From assembly GCA_947258495.1 (NCBI GenBank), contig CAMYIN010000023.1:1-56455 (forward strand): a stretch of 56,455 nucleotides of DNA. The letters are read 5' to 3'. The notes below the pieces were generated by a model. It ran no database searches, was not told the origin of the DNA, and was given only the letters and a program-made list of their open reading frames with translations. Position 1 is the first letter of the stretch; every line of letters begins with the position of its first letter. Positions 37,442-48,489 of this stretch are shown here, in pieces. The DNA comes from an uncultured Gammaproteobacteria bacterium (GTDB lineage: Bacteria > Pseudomonadota > Gammaproteobacteria > Arenicellales > JAANXG01). Position numbers and translations under genes: made by a program.

Positions 37442-38131
37442 CTATTCCAGACCAAGCAAAGGCGGCAACTCCTCCAGGGTGCGCAACTCCGCGTGCGGCT
37501 GCGCCGTGAGGCGTTCGCGCCGCTGCCCGAATCGATTGATCCATGCGACGCGCATGCCGAAGGTCGCCGCGGCCACCGCATCCCAGGAATTCGACGACTG
37601 GAAGCTCATGCGCTCGGCGTCGATCCCGAGCCGGTCCACCGCCAGCTGGTAGACCCGCGGGTCGGGTTTGTAGATGCCCACGTCTTCGACCGTCAACACG
37701 AAATCGAGCAGATCCGCAATGCCGGCACCCGACACCGCGGCCTCCAGCATCATGGGCGAACCGTTGGAGAGGATCGCGGTGCGCATGCCCTGCCGTTGCA
37801 GACGCAGCAACACCGATCGCACCTCCGGGTACGCATCCAGCTGCAGGTACGCCTGCATGAGATCGTCGCGCAGACCGGTGTCGTCGACGCCGTGCGCGTC
37901 CAGCGCATAGTCCAAGGCGTCGCCGGTCACGCGCCAGAAATCCACGTGGCGGCCCATCAGGCTGCGCAGCCAGGTGTACTCCAATTGTTTCGTCCGCCAC
38001 AGCATCGAGACCGCATCGCCGACGTCGCCGAGTCGTTGCTTGTGCCGCGCGACGGCCGAATGTACGTCGAACAGGGTACCGTACGCGTCGAACACGCACG
38101 CCTGGATATCGGTGAAGGCTTCGTTGGCCAT
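37442..38131 (-). CDS. Haloacid dehalogenase type II
   Basis: This is a 229-residue HAD-superfamily enzyme of the (S)-2-haloacid dehalogenase branch. Motifs include the nucleophile Asp in CVFDAYGTLFD, Arg in WRTKQLEYTWLRSLMG, LSNGSP, Lys in YKPDPRVYQLA and SSNSWDAVAAATFG. These match the L-2-haloacid dehalogenase active site (Asp, Arg, Ser-Asn, Lys, Asn, Asp). It would hydrolyse short 2-haloalkanoic acids to hydroxyacids, though related enzymes act on other small substrates. It is in a possible operon with the thioesterase upstream (66 bp) and the hydrolase downstream (64 bp). Confidence 0.92.
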   Translation of the reverse strand: MANEAFTDIQACVFDAYGTLFDVHSAVARHKQRLGDVGDAVSMLWRTKQLEYTWLRSLMGRHVDFWRVTGDALDYALDAHGVDDTGLRDDLMQAYLQLDAYPEVRSVLLRLQRQGMRTAILSNGSPMMLEAAVSGAGIADLLDFVLTVEDVGIYKPDPRVYQLAVDRLGIDAERMSFQSSNSWDAVAAATFGMRVAWINRFGQRRERLTAQPHAELRTLEELPPLLGLE

Positions 38132-38197
38132 AGCTAAGACCCCTATGTAGTTGCCGAATGCTCGAAGAAAATCATGGCGCGGCGTGTACGGGCGGGA

Positions 38198-38641
38198 TCA
38201 CTCCGCATTTGCCGGCTTGTGATGCGGTTCCGGGGGTATCGAATAGGTCGCGGTGACGTGGGCGACCATTTCGTCTTCACCGTCCAGAAACAGGCCGACT
38301 TCGCCGACCGCCAGGCGTTTGCCCAGCTTCAGCAGCGCCGCTTCCGCGACGATGTCGCCGGGCAGAGGTCGTCTGAGAAAATTGATGTTCAGGTTCGTGG
38401 TCACCGCCAGCTCCACCGGACCGATCCTGCTCAACACCGCGGCGTAGAGCGCGAGATCGGCCAGACCCATCATCACCGGACCCGAAATGGTGCCGCCCGG
38501 CCGCAGGAAATCGTCGCGAAACGGGAGGCGCAGGCGCGCGCGTCCGGCGTCGATCTCCTCCACCACCGCCCCGAGCTGGCCGATGAAAGGCACCCGCTCC
38601 TTGGCGATGTTTTCGAATTCGTCGGCACTGATACGTGACAT
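38198..38641 (-). CDS. PaaI family thioesterase
   Basis: This is a 147-residue hotdog-fold thioesterase. The helix FLRPGGTISGPVMMGLADLALYAAVLSRIG and the strand NLNINFLRRPLPGDIVAEA are typical of the PaaI group. It is distinct from the second PaaI-type protein at 25181. It is the first gene of the four-gene minus-strand run and divergent from the DsbA-like gene across 78 bp. The substrate is unknown. Confidence 0.87.
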   Translation of the reverse strand: MSRISADEFENIAKERVPFIGQLGAVVEEIDAGRARLRLPFRDDFLRPGGTISGPVMMGLADLALYAAVLSRIGPVELAVTTNLNINFLRRPLPGDIVAEAALLKLGKRLAVGEVGLFLDGEDEMVAHVTATYSIPPEPHHKPANAE

Positions 38642-38719
38642 ACGCGAGCGTGAATTGACGCCCCCCGAAGGGTCAAGCAGTATTGGACTCCGTCGTCCCT
38701 GGGACCACCGCGGTACCTT

Positions 38720-39352
38720 ATGAAACAGGCAGAATGGTTTTTCGACTTTATCTCTCCCTACTCTTATTTACAACTTGAACAATGGGAGCGGCTTCCACGC
38801 GGGCTCGAGGTGCAATGCCGCCCCGTGTTGCTCGCAGGGCTGCTCGACCACTGGGGACAAAAGGGCCCTGCGGAGGTGGCGCCCAAGCGGCGGTTCATCT
38901 ACCGGCAGCTGCTGTGGATGGCGGCGAAGCAGGGGACACCTTTTCGCTTTCCGGATGCGCACCCGTTCAATCCGATCAAGCCGCTGCGTCTGGCCGTTGC
39001 GCTGAACAGCGAATCGGACGCCATTCGAGAAATATTTCGATTCATCTGGCGCGACGGCCACCTGCCTGCGGAGGACCCGGCTTGGCAAACTCTGAAGGAA
39101 CGCCTGCATGTGTCGGACGCGATGTTGCAGTCCGCGGCGGTGAAGCAACAACTGCGCGACAACGGCGGCCGGGCGATCGAGCTGGGGGTCTTCGGTGTCC
39201 CGACCTTCGTCGCGGACGGGCAACTGTTCTGGGGCATGGACAGCCTGGATTTCTTCCTCGACTACCTAAAGGATCCCGAGCTGTTGCTCGATCCTGAAAT
39301 GCAGCGCATCGACCGCCTTCCCGTCGCCGCGGCGCGGCAAGTCGAGACCTAA
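38720..39352 (+). CDS. DsbA-family 2-hydroxychromene-2-carboxylate isomerase-like protein
   Basis: This is a 210-residue thioredoxin-fold protein of the GST-kappa/HCCA-isomerase branch. The N-terminal WFFDFISPYSYLQ carries a Ser in place of the DsbA Cys pair. FGVPTFVADGQLFWGMD and LDFFLDYL near the C-terminus are the family signature. True HCCA isomerases act in naphthalene degradation, but most bacterial members of this family have unknown glutathione-dependent roles. No aromatic-ring genes are seen here, so the literal reaction should not be assumed. There is no strong ribosome binding site. It is divergent from the PaaI thioesterase gene. Confidence 0.9.
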   Translation: MKQAEWFFDFISPYSYLQLEQWERLPRGLEVQCRPVLLAGLLDHWGQKGPAEVAPKRRFIYRQLLWMAAKQGTPFRFPDAHPFNPIKPLRLAVALNSESDAIREIFRFIWRDGHLPAEDPAWQTLKERLHVSDAMLQSAAVKQQLRDNGGRAIELGVFGVPTFVADGQLFWGMDSLDFFLDYLKDPELLLDPEMQRIDRLPVAAARQVET

Positions 39353-39550
39353 CACTGTCGTCCCTTCGGGGCTCGCCTGCGGGCCGACCACAGGTGCGGG
39401 GCGGTCCCCTTTCCGGCCGGCAGACGGCGCCCGCATGCCCGGCTTCGTAACTTTGTCACAAAATAGAGTGGATTATTCAACAGACCCACAGGGCTGCGCG
39501 CGCTAGATTTCCGTCTGACGAGAGATAGTCAGCTGCGTGGAGGTTGCGAA

Positions 39551-39652
39551 ATGACCGACTATCGGCCCGAAGAGCACGTTCCCACATCCGGCGGAATATG
39601 CTGCGCCTGGATCCTGGCCGCCGTGTTTCTTCTGATCGTACTCTTGGTCTGA
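39551..39652 (+). CDS. Small single-TM membrane peptide, 33 aa
   Basis: This short gene begins with ATG preceded by a near-ideal Shine-Dalgarno sequence (GGAGG with a 7-nt spacer). The peptide has an acidic-polar N-terminal part of about 14 residues (MTDYRPEEHVPTSGG) and then one strongly hydrophobic stretch, ICCAWILAAVFLLIVLLV, that runs to the stop. It is therefore a likely C-tail-anchored inner-membrane peptide with two adjacent Cys at the membrane edge. It lies between the DsbA-like gene and the acyl-CoA dehydrogenase (other strand), about 200 bp from the former. I do not recognise the family. Real expression is inferred only from the start signal and composition. Confidence 0.6.
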   Translation: MTDYRPEEHVPTSGGICCAWILAAVFLLIVLLV

Positions 39653-39778
39653 CGCCGCAGCCACGGCGGCGCGTACGGACGCAGCGCCGACAGGCGCGGC
39701 GTGCAATCGAGCGGTGCCGAAACGCTTGTGGGCGTCCCTTTCTAACTACGGCTTGGCGCGGCATCCGGGTCGGATCGC

Positions 39779-41551
39779 CTAGATCAACTCCGGCTCCAAC
39801 GCCAGCGACGCCTCCGAGCCCTCCGTAATCGTCCGTAGCAACGCGCCGGTCTGCGGCAGCACGTGGGTCGCAAAGAAGTGCGCAGTTTCGATCTTCGCGC
39901 GATAAAACGCGGCGTCGCCGCTGCCGTCTTTGAGTTTGTCCTGGGCCACGAGAGCCGCCCTGGCCATGAGCCAACCGCCGACGACCACACCCCACATCTG
40001 CAGGTAGTAACCGGACGCGGCCGCAGGCAGACGCGGATCCCGGCTGGCGGCATTGACGATCCAATCGGTCGCCTGCTCCAGATGCGCGATGCCGGATTCC
40101 AGCGCGCGACCGGCGCCGTCGAGGGCATCCAGGTCTATATCGCGCAACGAGTCTATGAAGCTGCGCGCAGCCTGTCCCTGGTCGCGTAGAATCTTTCGTC
40201 CGACGAGATCGTTCGCCTGGATGCCGGTGGTGCCCTCGTAAATCGTGGTAATGCGCGCGTCGCGGAAGTGTTGCGCCGCGCCGGTCTCCTCGATGTATCC
40301 CATACCGCCGTGCACCTGGATCCCCAGAGACGTTACTTCGTTTCCGGTCTCCGTGCACCAGCCCTTCACCACCGGCGTCAACAGCTCCACCATCTGCTGA
40401 CAGCGCAGTCTTTCGTCCTCTTTCGCATGCCGGTGCGCCTTGTCGTGCGCCGATGCCCACAGATAAGCCAAGGCCCGCATCGCTTCGACTTTGGCGCGCA
40501 TGGTCATCAACATGCGGCGAACGTCCGGATGATACGCGATGGGAAATCGGTCCGCCGAGGGCGCGCCCAGGGGGCGTCCCTGTATGCGTTCCCTGGCGTA
40601 ACTCCTGGCCTGCTGCAGCGCGCGCTCCGCGATCGCCAGTCCCTCCACACCGACCGCGTGGCGCGCCAGGTTCATCATGGTGAACATGTACTCGAGGCCG
40701 CGGTTTTCCTCGCCGAGGAGACTACCCACGGCGCCTTCGTTGTCACCGAACGCGAGCACGCAGGTCGGACTGGCGTGTATGCCCAGCTTATGTTCGAGCG
40801 ATACGCAACGCACGTCGTTACGTTGGGCCGCGTTACCGTCGCCATCCGGCAGCAGCTTCGGAACCAGGAACAATGAAATGCCTTTCACACCCTCGGGGGC
40901 GTCGGGCAAGCGCGCCAACACCATGTGCACGATGTTCTCGGTCAGATCGTGATCGCCGTACGTGATGAAGATCTTCTGCCCGTACAGCCGGTAGTGATCG
41001 CCCTCGGGCACGGCCTTCATGCGCACCGCGCTCAGATCCGATCCCGCCTGGGGTTCCGTGAGGTTCATGGTCCCGGTCCACTCGCCGGAGATCATCTTCG
41101 GGAGGTAGACGTCCTGCAGCGCCGGTGAGCCGTGCAGCAGCAGGGCCTCCACCGCGCCCTGGGTCAACATGGGACACAGGCCGAAGGACATGTTCGCGGC
41201 GTGCCACATCTCCTGCACCGCCGTCGCCAGCAACCACGGAAGATTCTGGCCGCCGTACTTTTCCTCGAAGGCGAGGCCGTTCCAGCCGGCGCCGATGAAG
41301 GTCCGGTAGGCCTGTTTCCAGCCCTCGGGGGTGACGACTTCACCGCCTTCCAGCCGGGAGCCCTGTTGGTCCCCGATCTGGTTGAGCGGCGCGAGCACGC
41401 CTTCGGCGAGCCGGGCGGCCTCTTCCAGTACCGCCTGCACGACGTCCGCGGTGGCATCTTCGTGCCCCGGCAGTGCCGCCACCCCTTTGAGATCCGCCAA
41501 CTCGTTCAATACGAACATCATGTCTTGGAGCGGCGCGGTATACGTGGTCAT
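39779..41551 (-). CDS. Acyl-CoA dehydrogenase, DmdC/AcdA-like with C-terminal extension
   Basis: This is a 590-residue acyl-CoA dehydrogenase with the extra C-terminal domain of the long bacterial type. Key parts are the N-terminal DMMFVLNELADLKGVAALPG, the FAD-site region LTEPQAGSDLSAVR, MGYIEETGAAQHFRDARITTIYEGTTGIQANDL with the catalytic Glu, and a helical C-terminal extension (about 465-590). This architecture includes 3-methylmercaptopropionyl-CoA dehydrogenase (DmdC), but many members act on other medium-chain acyl-CoAs. Substrate preference is not readable here. It is the last gene of a same-strand run and lies 49 bp downstream of etfA, so electrons would pass directly to EtfAB. Start at ATG 41551. 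Confidence 0.92.
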   Translation of the reverse strand: MTTYTAPLQDMMFVLNELADLKGVAALPGHEDATADVVQAVLEEAARLAEGVLAPLNQIGDQQGSRLEGGEVVTPEGWKQAYRTFIGAGWNGLAFEEKYGGQNLPWLLATAVQEMWHAANMSFGLCPMLTQGAVEALLLHGSPALQDVYLPKMISGEWTGTMNLTEPQAGSDLSAVRMKAVPEGDHYRLYGQKIFITYGDHDLTENIVHMVLARLPDAPEGVKGISLFLVPKLLPDGDGNAAQRNDVRCVSLEHKLGIHASPTCVLAFGDNEGAVGSLLGEENRGLEYMFTMMNLARHAVGVEGLAIAERALQQARSYARERIQGRPLGAPSADRFPIAYHPDVRRMLMTMRAKVEAMRALAYLWASAHDKAHRHAKEDERLRCQQMVELLTPVVKGWCTETGNEVTSLGIQVHGGMGYIEETGAAQHFRDARITTIYEGTTGIQANDLVGRKILRDQGQAARSFIDSLRDIDLDALDGAGRALESGIAHLEQATDWIVNAASRDPRLPAAASGYYLQMWGVVVGGWLMARAALVAQDKLKDGSGDAAFYRAKIETAHFFATHVLPQTGALLRTITEGSEASLALEPELI

Positions 41552-41600
41552 GATTCCTGTCTCTAGAATGAATTACATGGGCTCTGAACGATCGGCCTCG

Positions 41601-42536
41601 TCAATCCAGCGCGTCGATCAGCTTGGGCAAGACGTCGAACAGGTTTGCCACCAGACCGTAATCGGCAACTTGGAATATCGGCGCTTCTTCGTCTTTGTTG
41701 ATGGCGACGATGACTTTACTGTCTTTCATGCCGGCGAGGTGCTGGATAGCTCCGGAGATGCCGACGGCGATATACAGCTCCGGCGCCACCACCTTGCCGG
41801 TCTGCCCCACCTGATAGTCATTGGGGACGTAACCCGCATCGACGGCGGCCCGCGACGCACCCACCGCCGCGCCCAGCCTGTCGGCAAGTCGATCGATGAG
41901 TTGGAAATTTTCCGCGCTGCCGACCCCCCGCCCCCCGGAGACCACGACCCGCGCGCCGGTCAATTCAGGACGTTCCGACTTGGTAAGTTCCTGACTGACG
42001 AAACGGGAAATACCACCCGTATCGTCGGCCGGCGCCAGTTCCGACACCGTGGCCGCGCCGCCGTCGGCGTCCGCCGCGGCAAAGGCGGTCGGCCGCACGG
42101 TGACGACCTTTTTCTCGTCCCCCGACTGCACCGTGGCCATGACGTTTCCGGCGTAAACGGGACGCACGAACGTGTCCTGGGATTGCACGCGCACGACGTC
42201 GGAAATCGGCGACACGTCGAGCAGCGCGCCCACGCGCGGGAGCAGGTTCTTCCCGAAGGTGGAAGCCGGCGCGAGGATGTGCGAGAAATCGTCGGCGATG
42301 GACGCAATCAGTACAGCGCCGTCCTCCGCCAATTGGTGTTCGTAACGGGCGTCGTCGCAGACCAGAACCTGGCGCACACCGGCGACGCGCGCCGCCGCGT
42401 CCGCCACCTCGCGGCATTGGGCACCAATGACCACCACCGTTACCGATTCGCCGATCTCGCTCGCGGCCGTGACGGTGTTGAGAGTAGAGGGTTTGAGTTC
42501 CTTGTTATCGTGCTCCGCTACGACCAATACCGCCAT
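41601..42536 (-). CDS. etfA: Electron transfer flavoprotein subunit alpha
   Basis: This is a 311-residue ETF alpha subunit. The C-terminal FAD domain is clear: [57 protein letters not shown], followed by [17 protein letters not shown]. With EtfB it forms the soluble acceptor of several acyl-CoA dehydrogenases. The ATG at 42536 ([11 protein letters not shown]) is the normal family start. The frame is open far upstream inside etfB, which is only composition. It starts 2 bp after the etfB stop, so the subunits are made together. Confidence 0.95.
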   Translation of the reverse strand: MAVLVVAEHDNKELKPSTLNTVTAASEIGESVTVVVIGAQCREVADAAARVAGVRQVLVCDDARYEHQLAEDGAVLIASIADDFSHILAPASTFGKNLLPRVGALLDVSPISDVVRVQSQDTFVRPVYAGNVMATVQSGDEKKVVTVRPTAFAAADADGGAATVSELAPADDTGGISRFVSQELTKSERPELTGARVVVSGGRGVGSAENFQLIDRLADRLGAAVGASRAAVDAGYVPNDYQVGQTGKVVAPELYIAVGISGAIQHLAGMKDSKVIVAINKDEEAPIFQVADYGLVANLFDVLPKLIDALD

Positions 42537-42538
42537 GG

Positions 42539-43288
42539 CTAGATCACCTTCGCCTCGTTCTTCAATTTTTCCACCAGTTCCTCCACCGTTTCCACCATGA
42601 CGCCGCCACCGCGTTCCGGTGGGTCTTGGACCTCGAGAACCGTGACCCGGGGACCCACTTCCAAGCCGAACTCTGCAACACCAACCGTATCCAGCGGTTT
42701 TTTCTTCGCCTTCATGATGTTCGGCAACTTCACGTAGCGAGGTTCGTTCAAGCGCAGATCCGTGGTAATAACCGCCGGCATCGCCAGCGACAGTGTCTCC
42801 AGACCTCCATCGATCTCTCGCGTCACGTCGACGCGTCCATCGGAAAACTGGATCTTGGACGCGAACGTGCCCTGGGGCCATCCCAGCATACCGGCCAGCA
42901 GCTGTCCGGTCTGATTACAATCGTCGTCGATCGCCTGTTTGCCCATGATGACGAGATCGGGCGTCTCCCGGGCGACGACCGCGCGCAGTATCTTGGCGAC
43001 GCCAAGCGGTTCCAATTCGACCTCGGTCTCCACCAGCAGACCGCGATCGGCGCCCATTGCGAGCGCCGTGCGTATCGTCTCCTGGCACGCTTTCTCCCCG
43101 ATCGAGATCACGATCAGCTCGTCCGCCTTCCCCGACTCCCGCATACGCACGGCCTCTTCCACGGCGATTTCATCGAACGGGTTCATGGACATCTTCACGT
43201 TGGCGGTTTCCACGCCCGACCCGTCTCGTTTCACGCGCACTTTCACGTTGTAGTCGACGACGCGCTTGATGGGGACCAGTATTTTCAT
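42539..43288 (-). CDS. etfB: Electron transfer flavoprotein subunit beta
   Basis: This is a 249-residue ETF beta subunit. The N-terminal [19 protein letters not shown], the [13 protein letters not shown] segment, [25 protein letters not shown] (AMP-binding region) and the terminal region ending [17 protein letters not shown] are all typical. It pairs with EtfA, encoded 2 bp downstream. Upstream (89 bp) on the same strand is a CoA transferase gene. Electrons would go on to ETF-ubiquinone oxidoreductase, encoded at 25.7 kb. Confidence 0.96.
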   Translation of the reverse strand: MKILVPIKRVVDYNVKVRVKRDGSGVETANVKMSMNPFDEIAVEEAVRMRESGKADELIVISIGEKACQETIRTALAMGADRGLLVETEVELEPLGVAKILRAVVARETPDLVIMGKQAIDDDCNQTGQLLAGMLGWPQGTFASKIQFSDGRVDVTREIDGGLETLSLAMPAVITTDLRLNEPRYVKLPNIMKAKKKPLDTVGVAEFGLEVGPRVTVLEVQDPPERGGGVMVETVEELVEKLKNEAKVI

Positions 43289-43377
43289 GTTGGATGTTGT
43301 TTAGACTTGGGCTGCGCAAAAGTCCATGCAGGACGGGCACAATGCTACCCGCTCCCCTGCCGCCGCGCAAACCTCGG

Positions 43378-44526
43378 TTAGGCAATTTCTCGGCGTGTGA
43401 GCAACGCGATTTCCGATTCGCCGTAGCCGAGTTCCTTCAGGATCTCATGGGTGTGCTCACCGTGGCCGGGGGCGGGACGCACAACGGCGAAGTAGAAATC
43501 ATTCAGCCGGATGGGAAACGCGAAACGCGGCCGGCCGTCTTCGTCCGGAGATATCATGCCGCGGGCTTGGAACTGAGTATGCTGCAGGGCTTCCTCCAAC
43601 TTCAGCACCGGGGAAAAGCAACAATCGACAGCGTCGAGTCTGGCGATCCAGTGGGCTTGCGTTTGCGACTCGAACAGCGCCTGCAGTTCCGCACGCAGGG
43701 CTTCGCGTCTCGCGCCGTCGGCGTGGTAATCCGCGATCCAGTCTCGCCGCCCCAGGGCTTCGCAGAAGCGGCGCCAGAACTTTTCTTCCAGAGACGCCAA
43801 CGCCACGTAGCGCTCGTCGGCCGTCGCGTAGACCGAGTACCAGGGCAAACCGCCGCTCAGGGTGTCCGCGCCACGCGATGCGGCCGCGCCGGTACGAGAC
43901 ACGGACATCAGAGGAAACACCGCGTGGGCGAGGGCGCAGTCGGCCATGGCGACATCGACGTAACGGCCCCGTCCGCTGCGCTGCGCGTCCACCAGCGCCG
44001 ACAGGATCCCCATGACCGCGCTCAGGCTGCCCCCCAACAGATCCGCGATCTGGATATTGGGTATCGCCGGCGGACCGCCGCGGGTGCCGACCTGATCCAG
44101 CAGACCGGTGCAGGCGAGATAGTTCAGATCGTGACCCGCTCTATCCCGGTAGGGTCCCGTTTGCCCGTAGCCGGTAATGGCGCAGTAGACGATGCGCCGG
44201 TTGCGCCCGGCGACGACGTCGTAGCCGACGCCCAAGCGCTCTACGGTCCCGGGGCGGAAACCGTCGATGATCACGTCCGCCGATTCCGCCAGCCGCAGAA
44301 AGACGTCGCGCCCGCTGTCCTGCTTGAGGTCCAAGACGATAGAGCGTTTGTTGCGGTTGATGCTGTCGTAGATACCACCCATCTCGCGGGCGTAGTCTCC
44401 CCGACCGGGATCCTCGACCTTGATTACGTCGGCGCCCATGTCGGCCAGATGCAGGCTGCACATCGGCCCCGGCAGCAGCCGGGTCAGATCCAGCACGCGG
44501 ATGCCGTTCAGAGGTTGCGTTTGCAT
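43378..44526 (-). CDS. CaiB/BaiF family CoA-transferase or alpha-methylacyl-CoA racemase
   Basis: This is a 382-residue class III CoA-transferase-family protein. The N-terminal LNGIRVLDLTRLLPGPMCSLHLADMGADVIKVEDPGRGDYAR is definitive for the family. Residues matching the racemase active site are seen: His in AGHDLNYLACTG and Asp in IADLLGGS. Length and those segments fit alpha-methylacyl-CoA racemase (AMACR) better than formyl- or carnitine-CoA transferases, which use an active-site Asp in a different setting. Such a racemase prepares 2-methyl-branched acyl-CoAs for beta-oxidation. It lies in the acuI-aacS-etfBA run, 48 bp after aacS. Confidence 0.88.
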   Translation of the reverse strand: MQTQPLNGIRVLDLTRLLPGPMCSLHLADMGADVIKVEDPGRGDYAREMGGIYDSINRNKRSIVLDLKQDSGRDVFLRLAESADVIIDGFRPGTVERLGVGYDVVAGRNRRIVYCAITGYGQTGPYRDRAGHDLNYLACTGLLDQVGTRGGPPAIPNIQIADLLGGSLSAVMGILSALVDAQRSGRGRYVDVAMADCALAHAVFPLMSVSRTGAAASRGADTLSGGLPWYSVYATADERYVALASLEEKFWRRFCEALGRRDWIADYHADGARREALRAELQALFESQTQAHWIARLDAVDCCFSPVLKLEEALQHTQFQARGMISPDEDGRPRFAFPIRLNDFYFAVVRPAPGHGEHTHEILKELGYGESEIALLTRREIA

Positions 44527-44574
44527 GGATACGGCGGGGTCGGACGCGGTGGCGTTGGACCGCGACTACCGGTA

Positions 44575-46530
<1,956 letters not shown>

Positions 46531-46545
46531 GGCGTCAACTCCGAT

Positions 46546-47541
46546 CTAATCCCCGCCGATGGTGACCACGGTCCGGCCCGTGACCGTGCCATCGATATGT
46601 TCATCGAAGACCTTGGGCAATTCCTCGAAAGCCACGGTGCGGGTGACGACCCGGTCCAGGTGGCGGGGTTTGAGATCGTTGCCCAGACGCGCCCAGACAC
46701 TTTGCCGCACGGCCGGCGAACACAACACCGAGTTGATGCCCAGCAGCGACACACCACGAAGGATGAACGGCATCACCGTGGTATGCAGCTCGTGGCTCGC
46801 GGCCAGGCCGATGGAGGCGATATTGCCGAACGGTCTGACGGTGCGCGTGAGCCATGTCAGGACCTCGCCGCCGAGGTTGTCGATCGCGCCTCCCCATTCC
46901 GCCTTCTCCAGGGGTCGCTTTCCCAGATCGGTGTCCGCGCGCAGCAGCAGGCGCGAGGCGCCGAGGCTCTTCAGGTATTCCTCCGCCGACTTCTTGCCGG
47001 TGTAGGCCACTACCTCGTACCCCGCTCCGGCGAGGATATCGATGGCGATGCTGCCGACCCCCCCGGTGGCGCCGGTCACGACCACGGGGCCGAGCTCGGG
47101 GCTCTGACCGTTCTCCTCCATGCGCTGCACCGCCAACGCGGCGGTAAATCCCGCCGTACCGATCGCCATGGCGTCGAACACCGTCAACGTATCGGGTATA
47201 CGCACCACGCAGTCGGCGGGGACACGCACGTACTCGGCGTAGCCGCCGTCGCGAATTTCCGAGAGCTCACAACCGCAAACCGCGACCGCGTCACCCGGTT
47301 TGAACCGATCGCTCTGCGACTGCTCGACGTAGCCCGATACATCTACACCGCCCACCAGGGGATAACGCCGCAGTATCTTGCCCTTACCCGTAGCCGCCAG
47401 GGCGTCTTTGTAGTTGACGTCGGAATAGGCGGAGCGAATGACGACATCGCCTTCGGTCAGGTCGTCAATGCCAATGGTTTCGAATTGCGCGCGTATGGAA
47501 CCGTCGTCGTTGTGAATGCGGTAGGCCTTGAACGATTGCAT
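46546..47541 (-). CDS. acuI: Acrylyl-CoA reductase-type quinone oxidoreductase (AcuI/YhdH)
   Basis: This is a 331-residue medium-chain dehydrogenase without the structural zinc lobe. The N-terminal MQSFKAYRIHNDDG, SDVNYKDALAATGKGKI, GGVDVSGYVE and the nucleotide-binding VTGATGGVGSIAIDILAGAGYEVVAYTGK segment match AcuI/YhdH, the NADPH-dependent acrylyl-CoA reductase. The enzyme detoxifies acryloyl-CoA, for example from DMSP or 3-hydroxypropionate metabolism. Its presence at the head of an acyl-CoA operon fits. The general YhdH group is widespread, so a DMSP link is not proven. Start at ATG 47541. Confidence 0.9.
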   Translation of the reverse strand: MQSFKAYRIHNDDGSIRAQFETIGIDDLTEGDVVIRSAYSDVNYKDALAATGKGKILRRYPLVGGVDVSGYVEQSQSDRFKPGDAVAVCGCELSEIRDGGYAEYVRVPADCVVRIPDTLTVFDAMAIGTAGFTAALAVQRMEENGQSPELGPVVVTGATGGVGSIAIDILAGAGYEVVAYTGKKSAEEYLKSLGASRLLLRADTDLGKRPLEKAEWGGAIDNLGGEVLTWLTRTVRPFGNIASIGLAASHELHTTVMPFILRGVSLLGINSVLCSPAVRQSVWARLGNDLKPRHLDRVVTRTVAFEELPKVFDEHIDGTVTGRTVVTIGGD

Positions 47542-47779
47542 GGCTATTGTCTCTCCTTCGATGGATTCCGCTCGGGAATCTACTGCGGATCAACGCCAAT
47601 GTAAAACCGGCTTGCGGGTCTGCCCACAGCGCCTGCGGCGGGCTCGGAGCCGGGTCGTTCGAATCGAGCGGATTTCCGGGACCGTGGTCAACAGGGGGCA
47701 CTGAGGCCGCGCGTACCGGAACGTATTCGCAGCGCGTTTCGGAACACACCGTCGGCGCAGTCCAAGGCATAATCGAATC

Positions 47780-47934
47780 TCTCCACACTCGTGCGCCGGG
47801 AATCGTCCCGGCTACGCCCGGATACACGGGACTCGGCCGTCTGTCGACAGAGCCGCACCCGACCTCGACGGGCGGCCCGCACGATAGCGTGCGGGCATCG
47901 CCGCCATCCCCATGCTCGCGCACGGGGTTTTGTT
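47780..47934 (+). ncRNA. Hairpin-rich intergenic segment, candidate structured RNA
   Basis: The 507-bp gap between acuI and the HIT gene has no convincing open frame, but this part is densely structured. It contains GCCGGGA-ATCG-TCCCGGC (47795-47812), CTGTCGACAG flanked by CGGC/GCCG (47834-47854), and CCCGCACG-ATAG-CGTGCGGG (47876-47895, perfect 8-bp stem). CCCC-N12-GGGG followed by TTTTGTT (47908-47934) resembles a terminator. A CATAAT box lies at 47768-47773, without a good -35. It could be a small RNA, a leader of the HIT gene, or a repeat remnant. The existence of a transcript is inference. Confidence 0.3.
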
Positions 47935-48048
47935 CCGCGCTAAGGGACCGCGATGACAACTCGCCCAAATCGCCACGCTTTGGTACGCTTTGCCCCCACA
48001 CCCGCTGTCGTTATCCTCGGCACAGGGGCAACATTGCGCGAGTAAACG

Positions 48049-48405
48049 ATGACCGAAGAAACCCTATTCAGCAAGATCATCCGGCGGGAGATCCCGGCGG
48101 ACATCGTCTATCAGGACGAGCGCGTGACCGCGTTCCGGGACATCAACCCGCAAGCGCCCACGCATATACTCATCGTGCCGAACAAACCGATACCGACGGT
48201 CAACGACGTCGGCGAAGAGGACGAAGCGGACTTGGGTCATCTCTTCGTCGTCGCCGCGCGATTGGCACAGGAAGAGGGAATCGCCGAGAACGGCTATCGG
48301 CTCATCGTCAACTGCAACCGGCACGGGGGGCAGATCGTGTTTCATCTGCACATGCACCTCCTCGGCGGACGTCCCATGGGTAGGATGGTGTCGCAACCTA
48401 AGTAA
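48049..48405 (+). CDS. HIT family histidine triad protein
   Basis: This is a 118-residue HIT-domain nucleotide-binding protein. The triad reads HLHMH at residues 99-103, followed by LLGGRPMG. The N-terminal [32 protein letters not shown] is the usual HinT start. HinT-type enzymes hydrolyse purine nucleoside phosphoramidates. It is a single gene, facing the nucleoside transporter gene convergently across 84 bp. The upstream region contains the structured segment noted at 47780-47934. Confidence 0.95.
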   Translation: MTEETLFSKIIRREIPADIVYQDERVTAFRDINPQAPTHILIVPNKPIPTVNDVGEEDEADLGHLFVVAARLAQEEGIAENGYRLIVNCNRHGGQIVFHLHMHLLGGRPMGRMVSQPK

Positions 48406-48489
48406 TCCGGCGGACTGAGCCGCCCACGCCGGGTCGCGCGTGGCGCGCCGGAATCTGCCGGTCGAACACGCTACGGCGCGCGTTGCCCG

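Noticed and set aside
43378-44526. DddD-type DMSP CoA-transferase/lyase
   Set aside because: DddD is about twice as long with two CoA-transferase domains. This protein has one domain with racemase-like His and Asp segments.
47547-48383. Open frame running through the acuI-HIT gap into the HIT gene
   Set aside because: No homology, and it overlaps the HIT gene in another frame. The gap is better described by its hairpins.
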